Under the pieces are notes generated by a model. That model searched no databases. It was given only the letters and a program-made list of their open reading frames with translations, and was not told the DNA's origin. From NCBI GenBank assembly GCA_017651465.1, contig JAGCCX010000083.1, positions 1 to 42,481 on the forward strand: a stretch of DNA of 42,481 nucleotides, given 5' to 3'. This DNA is from Bacteroidales bacterium (GTDB taxonomy: Bacteria; Bacteroidota; Bacteroidia; Bacteroidales; UBA932). This document shows, piece by piece, positions 9,423-17,884 of the stretch. Positions within the stretch are counted from its first letter, which is position 1; each line of letters begins with the position of its first letter. A program made the position numbers and the translations under genes.

Positions 9423-10778
9423 TTATTTCAGTTTGATAACGCACGTGTGTTTCGAGGAGCCGGAAGAGGGGTAATCACCCACGAAGCCGAGGTACATCTG
9501 GCCTTTGCGGATATGGACACCTTCGGGTTCGAACGTGCCGTCCGAAGACAGATTCAGTTTGATAAGCTGCTGCTTGTCGGCAGACACGCCCACTTTTACG
9601 AGCTTTTGAATAATATTCCCGCTGAAATCCATAACCGACATCAGCGTGGCTTCGTCGTTTTTGGCGCCCGAGGTGACATAAATACGGTCATCATACACAC
9701 ACAGGCCCTGGACTGCTCCGGCGTTCGTATCTCCCGTGGTCACGCCTTTGCGTTTCCAGGGGAAACGGGCGATGGGCTTGACGGTGTTCAGATTGTAGGC
9801 CGTTACAGTTTTCCCCTGATTGTAGGATTCACGGGTAACCTTTACCGTGATAGTTTGGGCATTGCGGATTTCGGACAGCCGGTAAACATATATATAATCG
9901 CTGTTGTTCTCGTAGGTCCAAAGGGCTACCACGTCGTGCTCGGTATCAACATCGGCGAAGCGGGCCCCATTATCATTCAGATAGAAATGCTCAAGGGCCT
10001 CTTCGGCATACTCAGTGACTCCTGCTTTGAACTTGTGGCGGCAGATCAGGCGCACGTCGGGGCCGTTGGCCTTGCCGCCGGAGTATCCTCCGTTGTCGGT
10101 ATGGTCGCCCATTGTGCCGCTGGTCCAGAAATAGATATCATCGGCATCGTATTCGATGCTGAAACCGTCTCCGTGCCCGCCGCTGGGGAGGACCATATCG
10201 GAGCCGACCTTGGACCCGTCCATATTCAGTGCGCATACCTTCATAGAGGTATTATCTTCGGTTGACATATAGAAACGCCCGCGTTTGTCGATATCGAAAC
10301 TCTGCATACCGGTCTGGAGGCCCAGCGGGAGCGCTATCATATCAGCCGTCAAAGGCTGTGTGATGTCTTGATTGAAAGTTGAGGTTTGAGGTTCTTCGTT
10401 TTCTTTAACTGTCACGGTCAACTCCCCTTTTACCTGTATCTTATCCGATGAAAGAGACAGTGTGGCGGTGCCTTCCTTCCGGCCTTTTATTATCCCGGAC
10501 GATACGGAAGCGACCTCCGGATTGGAAGAAACGATATTTACTTCACCCGGATTACTGCCAAAATCATATTCCGCCTTGACAAAGACGCCTCTTTCAAAGA
10601 CCTGATACGACACTGGTACGGCTACTTCTTCTCCCACAAATAAGACGCATTCATTTTGCAGGAAGGTCATTTTGTCTTTGACCGTTTCCGAAGGGGCCGG
10701 TTCTGTGCAGCCTGTAAGCAGGAAGGCTGCCGCCGACAATACGGCGGCAGCTTTCGCTAGAAACAGTTTGGCGTCCAT
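9423..10778 (-). CDS. Lipoprotein with Big_2 domain and TagC/helveticin/P68-receptor-like beta-propeller
   Basis: 451 residues from the ATG at 10778, one base after the preceding stop; a longer frame reading would overlap the upstream gene and bury the signal peptide. Signal MDAKLFLAKAAAVLSAAAFL leads to LLTGC. Residues about 35-130 are a Big_2 Ig-like domain (VNIVSSNPEVASVSSGIIKG, then REGTATL-type close). Residues about 145-451 look like the propeller fold seen in TagC, helveticin J and the phage P68 receptor-binding protein: MQSFDIDKRGRFYMST, GGHGDGFSIEYDADDIYFWT, a central arm ICRHKFKAGVTEY, and the closing FEPEGVHIRKGQMYLGF. In phage P68 this fold helps bind wall teichoic acid; function in TagC is not settled. 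A paralogue lies at 25650-27026. No catalytic motif is visible, so binding is more likely than cleavage. The fold assignment rests on motif memory, not a search. Confidence 0.7.
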   Translation of the reverse strand: MDAKLFLAKAAAVLSAAAFLLTGCTEPAPSETVKDKMTFLQNECVLFVGEEVAVPVSYQVFERGVFVKAEYDFGSNPGEVNIVSSNPEVASVSSGIIKGRKEGTATLSLSSDKIQVKGELTVTVKENEEPQTSTFNQDITQPLTADMIALPLGLQTGMQSFDIDKRGRFYMSTEDNTSMKVCALNMDGSKVGSDMVLPSGGHGDGFSIEYDADDIYFWTSGTMGDHTDNGGYSGGKANGPDVRLICRHKFKAGVTEYAEEALEHFYLNDNGARFADVDTEHDVVALWTYENNSDYIYVYRLSEIRNAQTITVKVTRESYNQGKTVTAYNLNTVKPIARFPWKRKGVTTGDTNAGAVQGLCVYDDRIYVTSGAKNDEATLMSVMDFSGNIIQKLVKVGVSADKQQLIKLNLSSDGTFEPEGVHIRKGQMYLGFVGDYPSSGSSKHTCVIKLK

Positions 10779-10779
10779 T

Positions 10780-13572
10780 TTAATTGCCACAAACATTCCC
10801 TTCGAATTTACAATCACCAGCCTTGCTGGTAGCGAGGGTAATGTACTTATCGAAGTTGTCAGGAGTCAGGGTAACGACCTGAAAATCGGCATCGGGAGTC
10901 AGCGGGCCGATTTTTCCGCCCACCTTGCAGTCTTTGATTGTTACGGCCTTGTTGTTGGCATTGCCGAGGATGGCTCCCATATACACGGTGCTGGCCTTGA
11001 ATATATCGGAAAGGATGGATCCGTAGTTCTCGCAGGCCTCGATGGTGATGGGGTTGTTGGACTGGCCCAGGATGCCGGCGGCATAGCCGTGGACAGTATC
11101 ACCCGCCTTATCGAAAACGATGTCTCCCCTGTTGATGCAGCGGATAAAGACATCGTCGGTACTGCCGGCAGAGCAGATGCCGCCGATTCGGTTGTTGGTG
11201 GCCGTCACGTCAAGTCCGGAGATCTTGCCTTCGTTCACACAGTCCTCAACCTTGGTCTTGGCATTGGCGGAGGCCACGATGCCGGCAAGACGGGTCGCCT
11301 CGGCCGCAATCGCCACCTTGTTGGTACAGCTCTGGATGTAGCTGAAATTCTTGCCGTCCGAGAAGCCGACTATACCGGCGACGGAAAGGCCGTTTGCGCC
11401 GTTATTGGTATCGACAGAATTCTTGGAGGTAATGGAGCCTTCGTTTACACAGTTCTTGACGTAGCTTGCAAACTCGCCTTCACCCGTATAGACTTGGCCC
11501 ACAATGCCGGCCAGGCATTCGCGGGTGGCGTCCTTGGCGGCTGTAACGCTCATAGTAGCCTTGTTCGTGCAGCCCTCCACGGTGGAGTTGAGCGCAAATC
11601 CGGCTACGCCTCCGATGAAGGACACCGCTGCGCTCTGTCCCTCGAACACAGCCTTGGGGCCGATAACTACATTCTTCACCGTCGCGCCGTTGAGGATGCC
11701 GAAGAGACCTGCAGCATAGCCCGCGGGTGCATCGGCGGGAACGCTGACCTTAAAGTTATCTACGGTATGTCCCTTGCCGTCGAAAACGCCCGTGAAGGGG
11801 ACGTCGCCCTCCGTGATGACACCGGCATTGGTCACTGAACCCACACCGATGGGGGTCCATTCTTCACCGCCCATATCGATGTCAGCGCCGAGGGCGAGCA
11901 CACCATCGACCAGGAACTTGCTCACGTCTCCACCACTCTTTATCAATGCGGCGAATTCCTTCAGGTCTGCGGCCGAGCCTATGCCTTCCACCACTACGGG
12001 AGCGGGAGAACCGTCCCAGATCAGGTCGGTTATCTTCTCGCGGTTGGCATCCGAAACGGAACCGATGTATTCGGTGAAGTTTCCGGCATTGACATCAATC
12101 ATCTCGTGCTTGCCGTCTTCTTTATAAATACCGAGTTTGCCGCCGACTGTGACTCCGCTGATGGATGCAAACTTGCTGATGTTTCCACCGATGAGACCTC
12201 TATAAGTGGTTATCGCGGCAATCACGGTTCCCGTGTTCCTTCCTCCCTTCATAATGATGGCGTCGTCGTTGAAGAAGCTGACGATGGCTCCTGCGTGGGT
12301 GTCGGAAGCAGTGGTTGTAAGGTTTCCGTTGTTCACCAGGCCCTCTACGACAGCATTCTTATAGAGAACGGATACAACGTTACCGATACGGCCGTTGGCG
12401 ATGGTATTGATCTGGTTGGCGTTGTTCGTACAGTTAAGGAGATGACCACCGAAGTTGGCAGTAGCAACAATTCCGGAGCAACGGCCAAGATTGGCGGTTA
12501 TTTCACCATTGTTCACGCAGTTCTCAATATTGTTTGCAGAGTCATCCTGGGCCGTAGTCACGAAACCGGCAATACCGCCATACATTGCACCGCCGGCGCC
12601 GTTTCCGGTATTGCTGCCACAATCGGCATTGACGGTGAGGCTGGTCGTGCAGTCCTTGATAGAACTGGTGCCGGTGCCCGTATTGAACACGAAGCCGGCG
12701 AGACCGCTAAGGGCGAAACGCTTCGTGTCTCCGGTACCTGTGGAAGTAATCTTTCCGCTGACCTTCACATTCTGTATCGTGGAAGAAATAGCCGTTCCTA
12801 CGAGGACTCCGGCATCACCCTGACCCTCGGCGGAAATCTTGAGGTCGGTTTCGATATTCAGGTCTTTGACCGTGGCTCCGTCAAGGACTCCAAAGAGGCC
12901 GAAGGTGCCGTTGGCAGGCACTTTTACGGTAGGGTTGAAGCCCCGGATGGTATGGCCGCCGCCGTTGAACACGCCCTTGAATGCGATTCCGGTGTAGGAG
13001 CCTAAATAGTTGCCGTTGTTGACCGTCTCGGGATTGCCGATCGGCGTCCACTCCTGGAATTCAGAAAGGTTGATGTCGGCCAGCAGTTCGACTTCCTTGG
13101 AAGCGTTCTGCCAGCGGGCCGTACCATCATTCTCATTCACGGCCTGGACGAATTTCATAAACTCTTCTACGTCCGGAATACCCCCGATGCTTGCTGACGG
13201 ATCGAAGGGTACGGTGTAGCCGAGCTGTGAGATAGGAATCGTATAGGACTTGCCGCCGCCGGAGAATACTATCTCTCCGGAACGAGGAGCGACATCCGTC
13301 TTGTCGTTGATGAACGTGCTTTCCACCGTGAAACTGACGATGGAGTTGCCGCTGCCGAAGATAGGGTCGGCCTTGACCCAGTTAGGTGTCACTACGATCC
13401 AGTTGGCATTGGTCTTCAGGTTGATGACCTGCTCGCCTGGATTCCTGCAGGGCACGTCGCTCAGGACTGCCGGGTCAGAAGAAAAAGTAATCTGCTCGGC
13501 CTCCTTTACGCAGGAAGAGGCCACCATCAAGGCTAAAATCGATGCGCAGACCAGTTTTACAATTGATTTCAT
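10780..13572 (-). CDS. Surface lipoprotein: BACON domain + two GLUG-type modules
   Basis: 930 residues. Signal peptide with lipobox ending MVASSC (Cys21). Residues about 30-125 are a BACON domain (NLKTNANWIVVTPNWVK, then a close PISQLGY), a Bacteroidota surface module linked to carbohydrate or mucin contact. Two copies of the roughly 400-residue repeat module follow, about 134-535 and 540-930. Each opens with a segment like EEFMKFVQAVNENDGTARW and WTPIG, passes FKGVFNGGGHTIRGF or FTGVFDGKGHTVDNF, has many C-x-N-x-G turns, and closes with VGGKLGIY or VGGKIGPL. It ends without an enzyme domain. It begins 16 bases after the 802-residue gene stop and ends one base before the propeller gene start. 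Probably a surface-exposed binding protein. Confidence 0.85.
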   Translation of the reverse strand: MKSIVKLVCASILALMVASSCVKEAEQITFSSDPAVLSDVPCRNPGEQVINLKTNANWIVVTPNWVKADPIFGSGNSIVSFTVESTFINDKTDVAPRSGEIVFSGGGKSYTIPISQLGYTVPFDPSASIGGIPDVEEFMKFVQAVNENDGTARWQNASKEVELLADINLSEFQEWTPIGNPETVNNGNYLGSYTGIAFKGVFNGGGHTIRGFNPTVKVPANGTFGLFGVLDGATVKDLNIETDLKISAEGQGDAGVLVGTAISSTIQNVKVSGKITSTGTGDTKRFALSGLAGFVFNTGTGTSSIKDCTTSLTVNADCGSNTGNGAGGAMYGGIAGFVTTAQDDSANNIENCVNNGEITANLGRCSGIVATANFGGHLLNCTNNANQINTIANGRIGNVVSVLYKNAVVEGLVNNGNLTTTASDTHAGAIVSFFNDDAIIMKGGRNTGTVIAAITTYRGLIGGNISKFASISGVTVGGKLGIYKEDGKHEMIDVNAGNFTEYIGSVSDANREKITDLIWDGSPAPVVVEGIGSAADLKEFAALIKSGGDVSKFLVDGVLALGADIDMGGEEWTPIGVGSVTNAGVITEGDVPFTGVFDGKGHTVDNFKVSVPADAPAGYAAGLFGILNGATVKNVVIGPKAVFEGQSAAVSFIGGVAGFALNSTVEGCTNKATMSVTAAKDATRECLAGIVGQVYTGEGEFASYVKNCVNEGSITSKNSVDTNNGANGLSVAGIVGFSDGKNFSYIQSCTNKVAIAAEATRLAGIVASANAKTKVEDCVNEGKISGLDVTATNNRIGGICSAGSTDDVFIRCINRGDIVFDKAGDTVHGYAAGILGQSNNPITIEACENYGSILSDIFKASTVYMGAILGNANNKAVTIKDCKVGGKIGPLTPDADFQVVTLTPDNFDKYITLATSKAGDCKFEGNVCGN

Positions 13573-13588
13573 ATAGTTCTATTATTAA

Positions 13589-15997
13589 TTATTTCAGTCT
13601 TACAAGCAAATAGTTGAGACAACTGCGTTCGCCTTTGGAGTCGCAGACGCGATTAACAAGCTTGCCGGTGGATGCCGACGGGTCATATACCCACATACAG
13701 GAGGAGCCGCCGCCGTCGAGACGGGTCACGTTCCAGCCGCCGAGTTTCTGTGCGATTCGGAACATCTCATACCCCTTGAGACCATAGGAATAGGCGGGCT
13801 GGCGCCCGTCGACCTCGATCAGCCATACGGTCTTGCCGTCCTGGCTCACGACAGGGTAAGTCATCGGGTCGAAGGTGGTGTAGAGATTGTTCCCGGTGGC
13901 CGGAGTATTGCTGCCGTCCTTGCCGTTCTCCATCAAGCGATACATACTGCTATTCTGGGTGAAGATAGGCTTGGTTTCCCCTTCGATGGACATATCGAAC
14001 TTCAGGCGGACCGAGTCTCCCGTCTTGAGTGAAGAAAGGAGTGCCTGGGCGGTGGACCCGCTGACTGCGAACCCCACTTCTTTTGTGGAAGTGAGATACG
14101 GGGCGGCGGACAGGGGTGTACCGGTGCCGTTATGTATGGCCTTAACGACCGCCTCGGCCCAGCCGGTGTTCACCTTTACGGGGCCATCCTTGTACTCCGC
14201 CACAACATACAGGACATTCTTGGCAAGCGGGTTAGTTATAGAGGGCTTCGAAGAATGCGGGACCTGTTTGTACCGGCAGGTGTACATATTTACGGCATAT
14301 TTCGCGGAAGCGTGGCGCAGGATGGTATCATTGACGGAACTGATGGTGTATTCTTTCCCTCCGGCTTCAAGTTTCGCAGCAAGAGATTTCTTGCCGCAGG
14401 AAGCCGTACCGTCGGTAAACACGGTCAATGCCCACGAGTGGTTGGACAGAGAGTTGAAGACGGCGGGGTTGTTGATATACACTGGTTCTCCCTCCTCAAT
14501 GTGGTAGCCGCGGGAGATGCCGTCGTTGGAGTCGAAGAAACCGGAGTTGATGCCGGCGATGATCTTCTGGCCCTCCGAACGCCTCCTCGAGCATACTTCG
14601 GACAAGGTCTCACGGAGATTCTTGCCATTGTTGCTATTGTTATTGGCATTGGGATTGGGCACCTGCTCGTTGGCATAGGCCGTGGTCAGTTCGATTTCCG
14701 GATTTCCCAGGTCTATTTGCAGCACGTGCATATGGCGAGGCATTCCGGTGAAGGAGCAGTGGCTGTACTTTACGCCGGGGTGCAGCTGTTTCTCTTCCAG
14801 CACATCCCAGTTGTAGTAGTCGTCCTGCGTCCAGTCCACTGTGTTCTCTTCAAGATTGTAGGCAGAGAAAGGATACACGGCGGTGGAGTGGACGGAAGCC
14901 CGCCCGTTGACGGAACCGTAGCCGAAATTGCCGGTGAACTTGTCGGCGGAGGCATTGTAAGCGCAACCCCAGGCGGGTCCGAAGCCCTGTGAGGCTACGC
15001 CAGTGACGGCACCGTTGTTGGTGCAACCGAATATCTTCCCTTCGTTGTGGCCCACCAGTCCTGCATTGCGGCAGGCGAATGAGGCGGAGATATCGCCGTC
15101 ATTCACGCAGGCATTCTTTTTCGACTCCTGGTCGCCTATCAGCGAGACCGCATCCGTTTTTCCGCAGATTCCGCCCATACACAGGGAGGAAGAACCGGCG
15201 GACACGTTCAGCGCCGCTTTGTTGGTCACGCCCACAAGGGTCACCCCGACAGCGTTACCGACTATGCCGCCGATGGTGCCGGAGGCATTGCCCTTGAAAG
15301 TAACGACGCTTCCTTCGGAGCCGAACACGAGCTTGGATATCATAGCATTCCGGGCATATCCGAAGAAGCCGGCGTCGGGATACTTGTCGGTATCCACGGT
15401 CCACTGAACGTTCTTGATGACGTGTCCCTTACCGTCGAAAGCCTCGACGAACGGGTTGCTTTTCGTCCCCACGGGAATCCATTCCTTGATGGAGGAGGCA
15501 TCGATGTCGTTCAGAAGCGTCACCACTCCATCCACCATATAATGACTCACGGCTCCCCCGTTGTTGACGGCTGATGCGAAGGCCAGGAGATCGTCGGCGC
15601 TGGAGATGCCCTTTACCGAGGGCTCTCCGCTGCCTGCGGCCTGGACTAGTTCAACAGTCTTTTTATTCCCGCCTATGTCGCTGACGGTTACCGTAGCCGA
15701 ACGCTGCGAAGCGGACGGATTCTCCGAAACGGAGATCTTGACAGGGGTCGGATTGTCGGAACCGGGCCCCTTGACAGTCAGCAACTTAACCCAGGGCTGG
15801 TCGACAACGGCCATCCAGTCTTCGGTACTTACTACGTTGAATGCCACCTGCCCTCCCGGGGCATCAACCGTCAATGTTGACGGAGATACCTCCAAGCGGT
15901 CGGCAACCGGTTCCTTCTCCTTGCCGCACGCCTCTAATAAAGACAGGGCGGCAAGGAAAACGAAAGCCGTTTCAAGTATTAGGCGAACGCGCTTCAC
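13589..15997 (-). CDS. Surface lipoprotein: BACON + GLUG-type module + phosphodiester glycosidase (NAGPA/DUF2233)
   Basis: 802 residues. The start codon is GTG at 15997, three bases after the SusD stop; no ATG offers a signal peptide. Signal reaches LLEAC (Cys24). Residues about 33-125 are a BACON domain (DAPGGQVAFNVVSTEDWMAV). Residues about 130-375 are a GLUG-type module (GISSADDLLAFASAVNNGGA). Residues about 425-802 are the phosphodiester glycosidase domain: IIAGINSGFFDSNDG, WLIEVDGRQPAYSYGLKGYE, LDGGGSSCMWV (DGGG from 761) and a KGERSCLNYLLVRLK end. Compared with the paralogue at 2186-6250 the SSCM step replaces STTM, but the DGGGS core is kept. First gene after SusCD, the place where PULs usually put the surface glycan-binding protein or surface enzyme. 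It probably releases sugar-1-phosphate-linked units at the cell surface; the substrate is not known. Confidence 0.9.
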   Translation of the reverse strand: MKRVRLILETAFVFLAALSLLEACGKEKEPVADRLEVSPSTLTVDAPGGQVAFNVVSTEDWMAVVDQPWVKLLTVKGPGSDNPTPVKISVSENPSASQRSATVTVSDIGGNKKTVELVQAAGSGEPSVKGISSADDLLAFASAVNNGGAVSHYMVDGVVTLLNDIDASSIKEWIPVGTKSNPFVEAFDGKGHVIKNVQWTVDTDKYPDAGFFGYARNAMISKLVFGSEGSVVTFKGNASGTIGGIVGNAVGVTLVGVTNKAALNVSAGSSSLCMGGICGKTDAVSLIGDQESKKNACVNDGDISASFACRNAGLVGHNEGKIFGCTNNGAVTGVASQGFGPAWGCAYNASADKFTGNFGYGSVNGRASVHSTAVYPFSAYNLEENTVDWTQDDYYNWDVLEEKQLHPGVKYSHCSFTGMPRHMHVLQIDLGNPEIELTTAYANEQVPNPNANNNSNNGKNLRETLSEVCSRRRSEGQKIIAGINSGFFDSNDGISRGYHIEEGEPVYINNPAVFNSLSNHSWALTVFTDGTASCGKKSLAAKLEAGGKEYTISSVNDTILRHASAKYAVNMYTCRYKQVPHSSKPSITNPLAKNVLYVVAEYKDGPVKVNTGWAEAVVKAIHNGTGTPLSAAPYLTSTKEVGFAVSGSTAQALLSSLKTGDSVRLKFDMSIEGETKPIFTQNSSMYRLMENGKDGSNTPATGNNLYTTFDPMTYPVVSQDGKTVWLIEVDGRQPAYSYGLKGYEMFRIAQKLGGWNVTRLDGGGSSCMWVYDPSASTGKLVNRVCDSKGERSCLNYLLVRLK

Positions 15998-16000
15998 AGA

Positions 16001-17866
16001 CTATTCCCAACCGGGGTTTTGAGTTAACTTTCCATCGTACGCCTGTATCTGTCCGAGCGGAACAGGATACAGATAATCGCGGTCTTTCCACACATAATCC
16101 TCTGCGGCGTCACGGGTGATGTACCCGTGGTCTCCGTCGGACAGGGTGAGCGAATTGGCGCCAACCTGGATGCGGTTCGTGGCAGGGATGGAGGAAGTGA
16201 CGCTCGAAGGCATCTGGCCGGAATAGATCAACAGGTCTTTCTTGCCGTCGTGGTCGGTGTCGTATTCACCGAGAGCAGGAATGTAGATGCCTTTGTAGCC
16301 GGGGGTGAGGGAAGCAGGATCGAGCGGAGATGCACTGTCGGACTTGTTGCCGGCGGCAGTAAGGGGCCCGCCCTCTTTCCAACGAATCATATCCCAGAGG
16401 TGGAATCCTTCTGCAAAGAGTTCTACGACTCTTTCACGACGCACTTCCAGGATTGCAGCAAGCATAGTGCCTTTGGCATTGGGATAGTACTCTGCCATCA
16501 GCGGATCGGGAGAGTCGGGAAGCGTCAGGTTGGGCATTCCGGCTCGGTCGCGGATGAGCTTGATGGACTTGTCTATCATCGCCTGGGTCAGTTCACCAAG
16601 TTCGGCGTTGGCCTCGGCATAGTTGAGCAGGACTTCAGCATAACGGATGAAGGCCCAGTCGGTCGTGCTGGTGGTAGCATTCTCGTGGCTGCCGTCGGAT
16701 ACGCCCTTGATGACGCGGTATCCATTCAGCGTCCTGGCGAAGTCGGTGGTTTCTACGGCGCCCTTCATCGCGGGATCGAGATAGCCGAAGTGGCCGGGAC
16801 CGTGAAGGGTCTGCGCCATACGGGGATCCCTGCGCTGGAACTGCTCGTAGTATTCTTCAGTGGCCCAGCCGTTCCTGTTCTGGATAGGCGTGCCGTCGGA
16901 GCACAGGTAGTGGTTGACGAAACGGCGTGTAGCACTATAGGTTTCGTTCTTCAAGTCGAACTGGAGTCCGTGACGGATGGCAAGGGTAACGTCGTAGTGC
17001 CTTGCGAAAATCGCCTCGGGATTACCCTTGAGGTCCTCGAGCTGGAAGAAGTCGCGATAGGCCTTCCAGTGGGAGTCTTTGCTGGTATTGTACAGGCTGT
17101 ACCTGCCGGAAGACATAACGCTCTGGGCGGCATCGGCAGCCTGGCGAAGGAACCATTCGGCGCTGAGCGTCGTGGTGGAGCCGTTCGCATCGGTGTAGGT
17201 CTCGTCGGCCACGTTGTGATATTTGCGGAATGTTCCCTCGAACAGGGCGACGCGGGACTTGTATGCCATCGCGGCGTATTTGTTGACGCGGAAGCAGCCG
17301 TCGGGCCAGCTGTCGGGGAGTTTCATTGCGGCAAGGTCCAAATCTTCGATGACCTTCTTCATAACATAACCGCGGGAATCGCGAGCGTGGAAGAGTGCGT
17401 CTTGATCGGCGGATCCTACTACAGAATCATAATACGGTACGTCACCATAATACTGGACCATCTGATAATAGAACATAGCACGGAAGAAGTGCTCTACGCC
17501 CTCATATTTGGTGCGGGCCTCTTCGTTCTTGCAGTTGGAACAGTTTTCGAAGAACTGGTTGATATGGCGGAGGTAGCCCCAATGGCCCTGGGACCAGAGT
17601 CCGGTGGTCGCATTGGTGCGGGTGCCTTTCTGTATGGCGCTCAGGCTGCGTCCGATGTAATCGTCACCCCTGACTTCAGCATACGACGTGGCGTCGTCCA
17701 GCAGGGCGTTATACTCGTAGTTGGTCCACAGCTCCATTTCTTTCTCGGACGAGAAGAAATTTTCAGGGGCGAGATTGGTCTCAGGAGTTTTCGTGAGAAA
17801 GTCCTCGCAGGCAGTCATAGTCAGCACTGCGGCCGATACTGTCAATACTTTGAATATACTTTTCAT
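16001..17866 (-). CDS. SusD/RagB family glycan-binding outer-membrane lipoprotein
   Basis: 621 residues. Lipoprotein signal MKSIFKVLTVSAAVLTMTAC, then EDFLTKTPETNLAPENFFSS, the standard SusD opening. The N-terminal TPR-like region has EGVEHFFRAMFYYQMVQYYG and DVPYY; the C-terminal part has ADDATTSTTDWAFIRYAEVLLNYAEA-type text (the step is FIRYAEVLLNYAEANAELGE) and ERVVELFAEGFHLWDMIRW. SusD proteins lid the SusC pore and deliver bound oligosaccharide or peptide to it. Starts 18 bases after SusC with a strong Shine-Dalgarno AGGAGG, unusual in Bacteroidota, where initiation seldom relies on one. Length is at the high end of normal. Specificity cannot be read from the sequence. Confidence 0.96.
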   Translation of the reverse strand: MKSIFKVLTVSAAVLTMTACEDFLTKTPETNLAPENFFSSEKEMELWTNYEYNALLDDATSYAEVRGDDYIGRSLSAIQKGTRTNATTGLWSQGHWGYLRHINQFFENCSNCKNEEARTKYEGVEHFFRAMFYYQMVQYYGDVPYYDSVVGSADQDALFHARDSRGYVMKKVIEDLDLAAMKLPDSWPDGCFRVNKYAAMAYKSRVALFEGTFRKYHNVADETYTDANGSTTTLSAEWFLRQAADAAQSVMSSGRYSLYNTSKDSHWKAYRDFFQLEDLKGNPEAIFARHYDVTLAIRHGLQFDLKNETYSATRRFVNHYLCSDGTPIQNRNGWATEEYYEQFQRRDPRMAQTLHGPGHFGYLDPAMKGAVETTDFARTLNGYRVIKGVSDGSHENATTSTTDWAFIRYAEVLLNYAEANAELGELTQAMIDKSIKLIRDRAGMPNLTLPDSPDPLMAEYYPNAKGTMLAAILEVRRERVVELFAEGFHLWDMIRWKEGGPLTAAGNKSDSASPLDPASLTPGYKGIYIPALGEYDTDHDGKKDLLIYSGQMPSSVTSSIPATNRIQVGANSLTLSDGDHGYITRDAAEDYVWKDRDYLYPVPLGQIQAYDGKLTQNPGWE

Positions 17867-17884
17867 ATTTCTGTCCTCCTGTAA

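Noticed and set aside
1-10778. Fimbrial (Mfa/Fim) assembly operon
   Set aside because: Fimbrillin-like N-termini are present, but the genes follow SusCD and carry GLUG and enzyme domains, with no usher-like, Mfa2 anchor or tip genes recognisable.
10780-15997. Repeated coding text that looks like a CRISPR or tandem DNA repeat
   Set aside because: The recurrence is at protein level (GLUG-type turns) with diverged DNA; there are no fixed repeat-spacer units and no cas genes.
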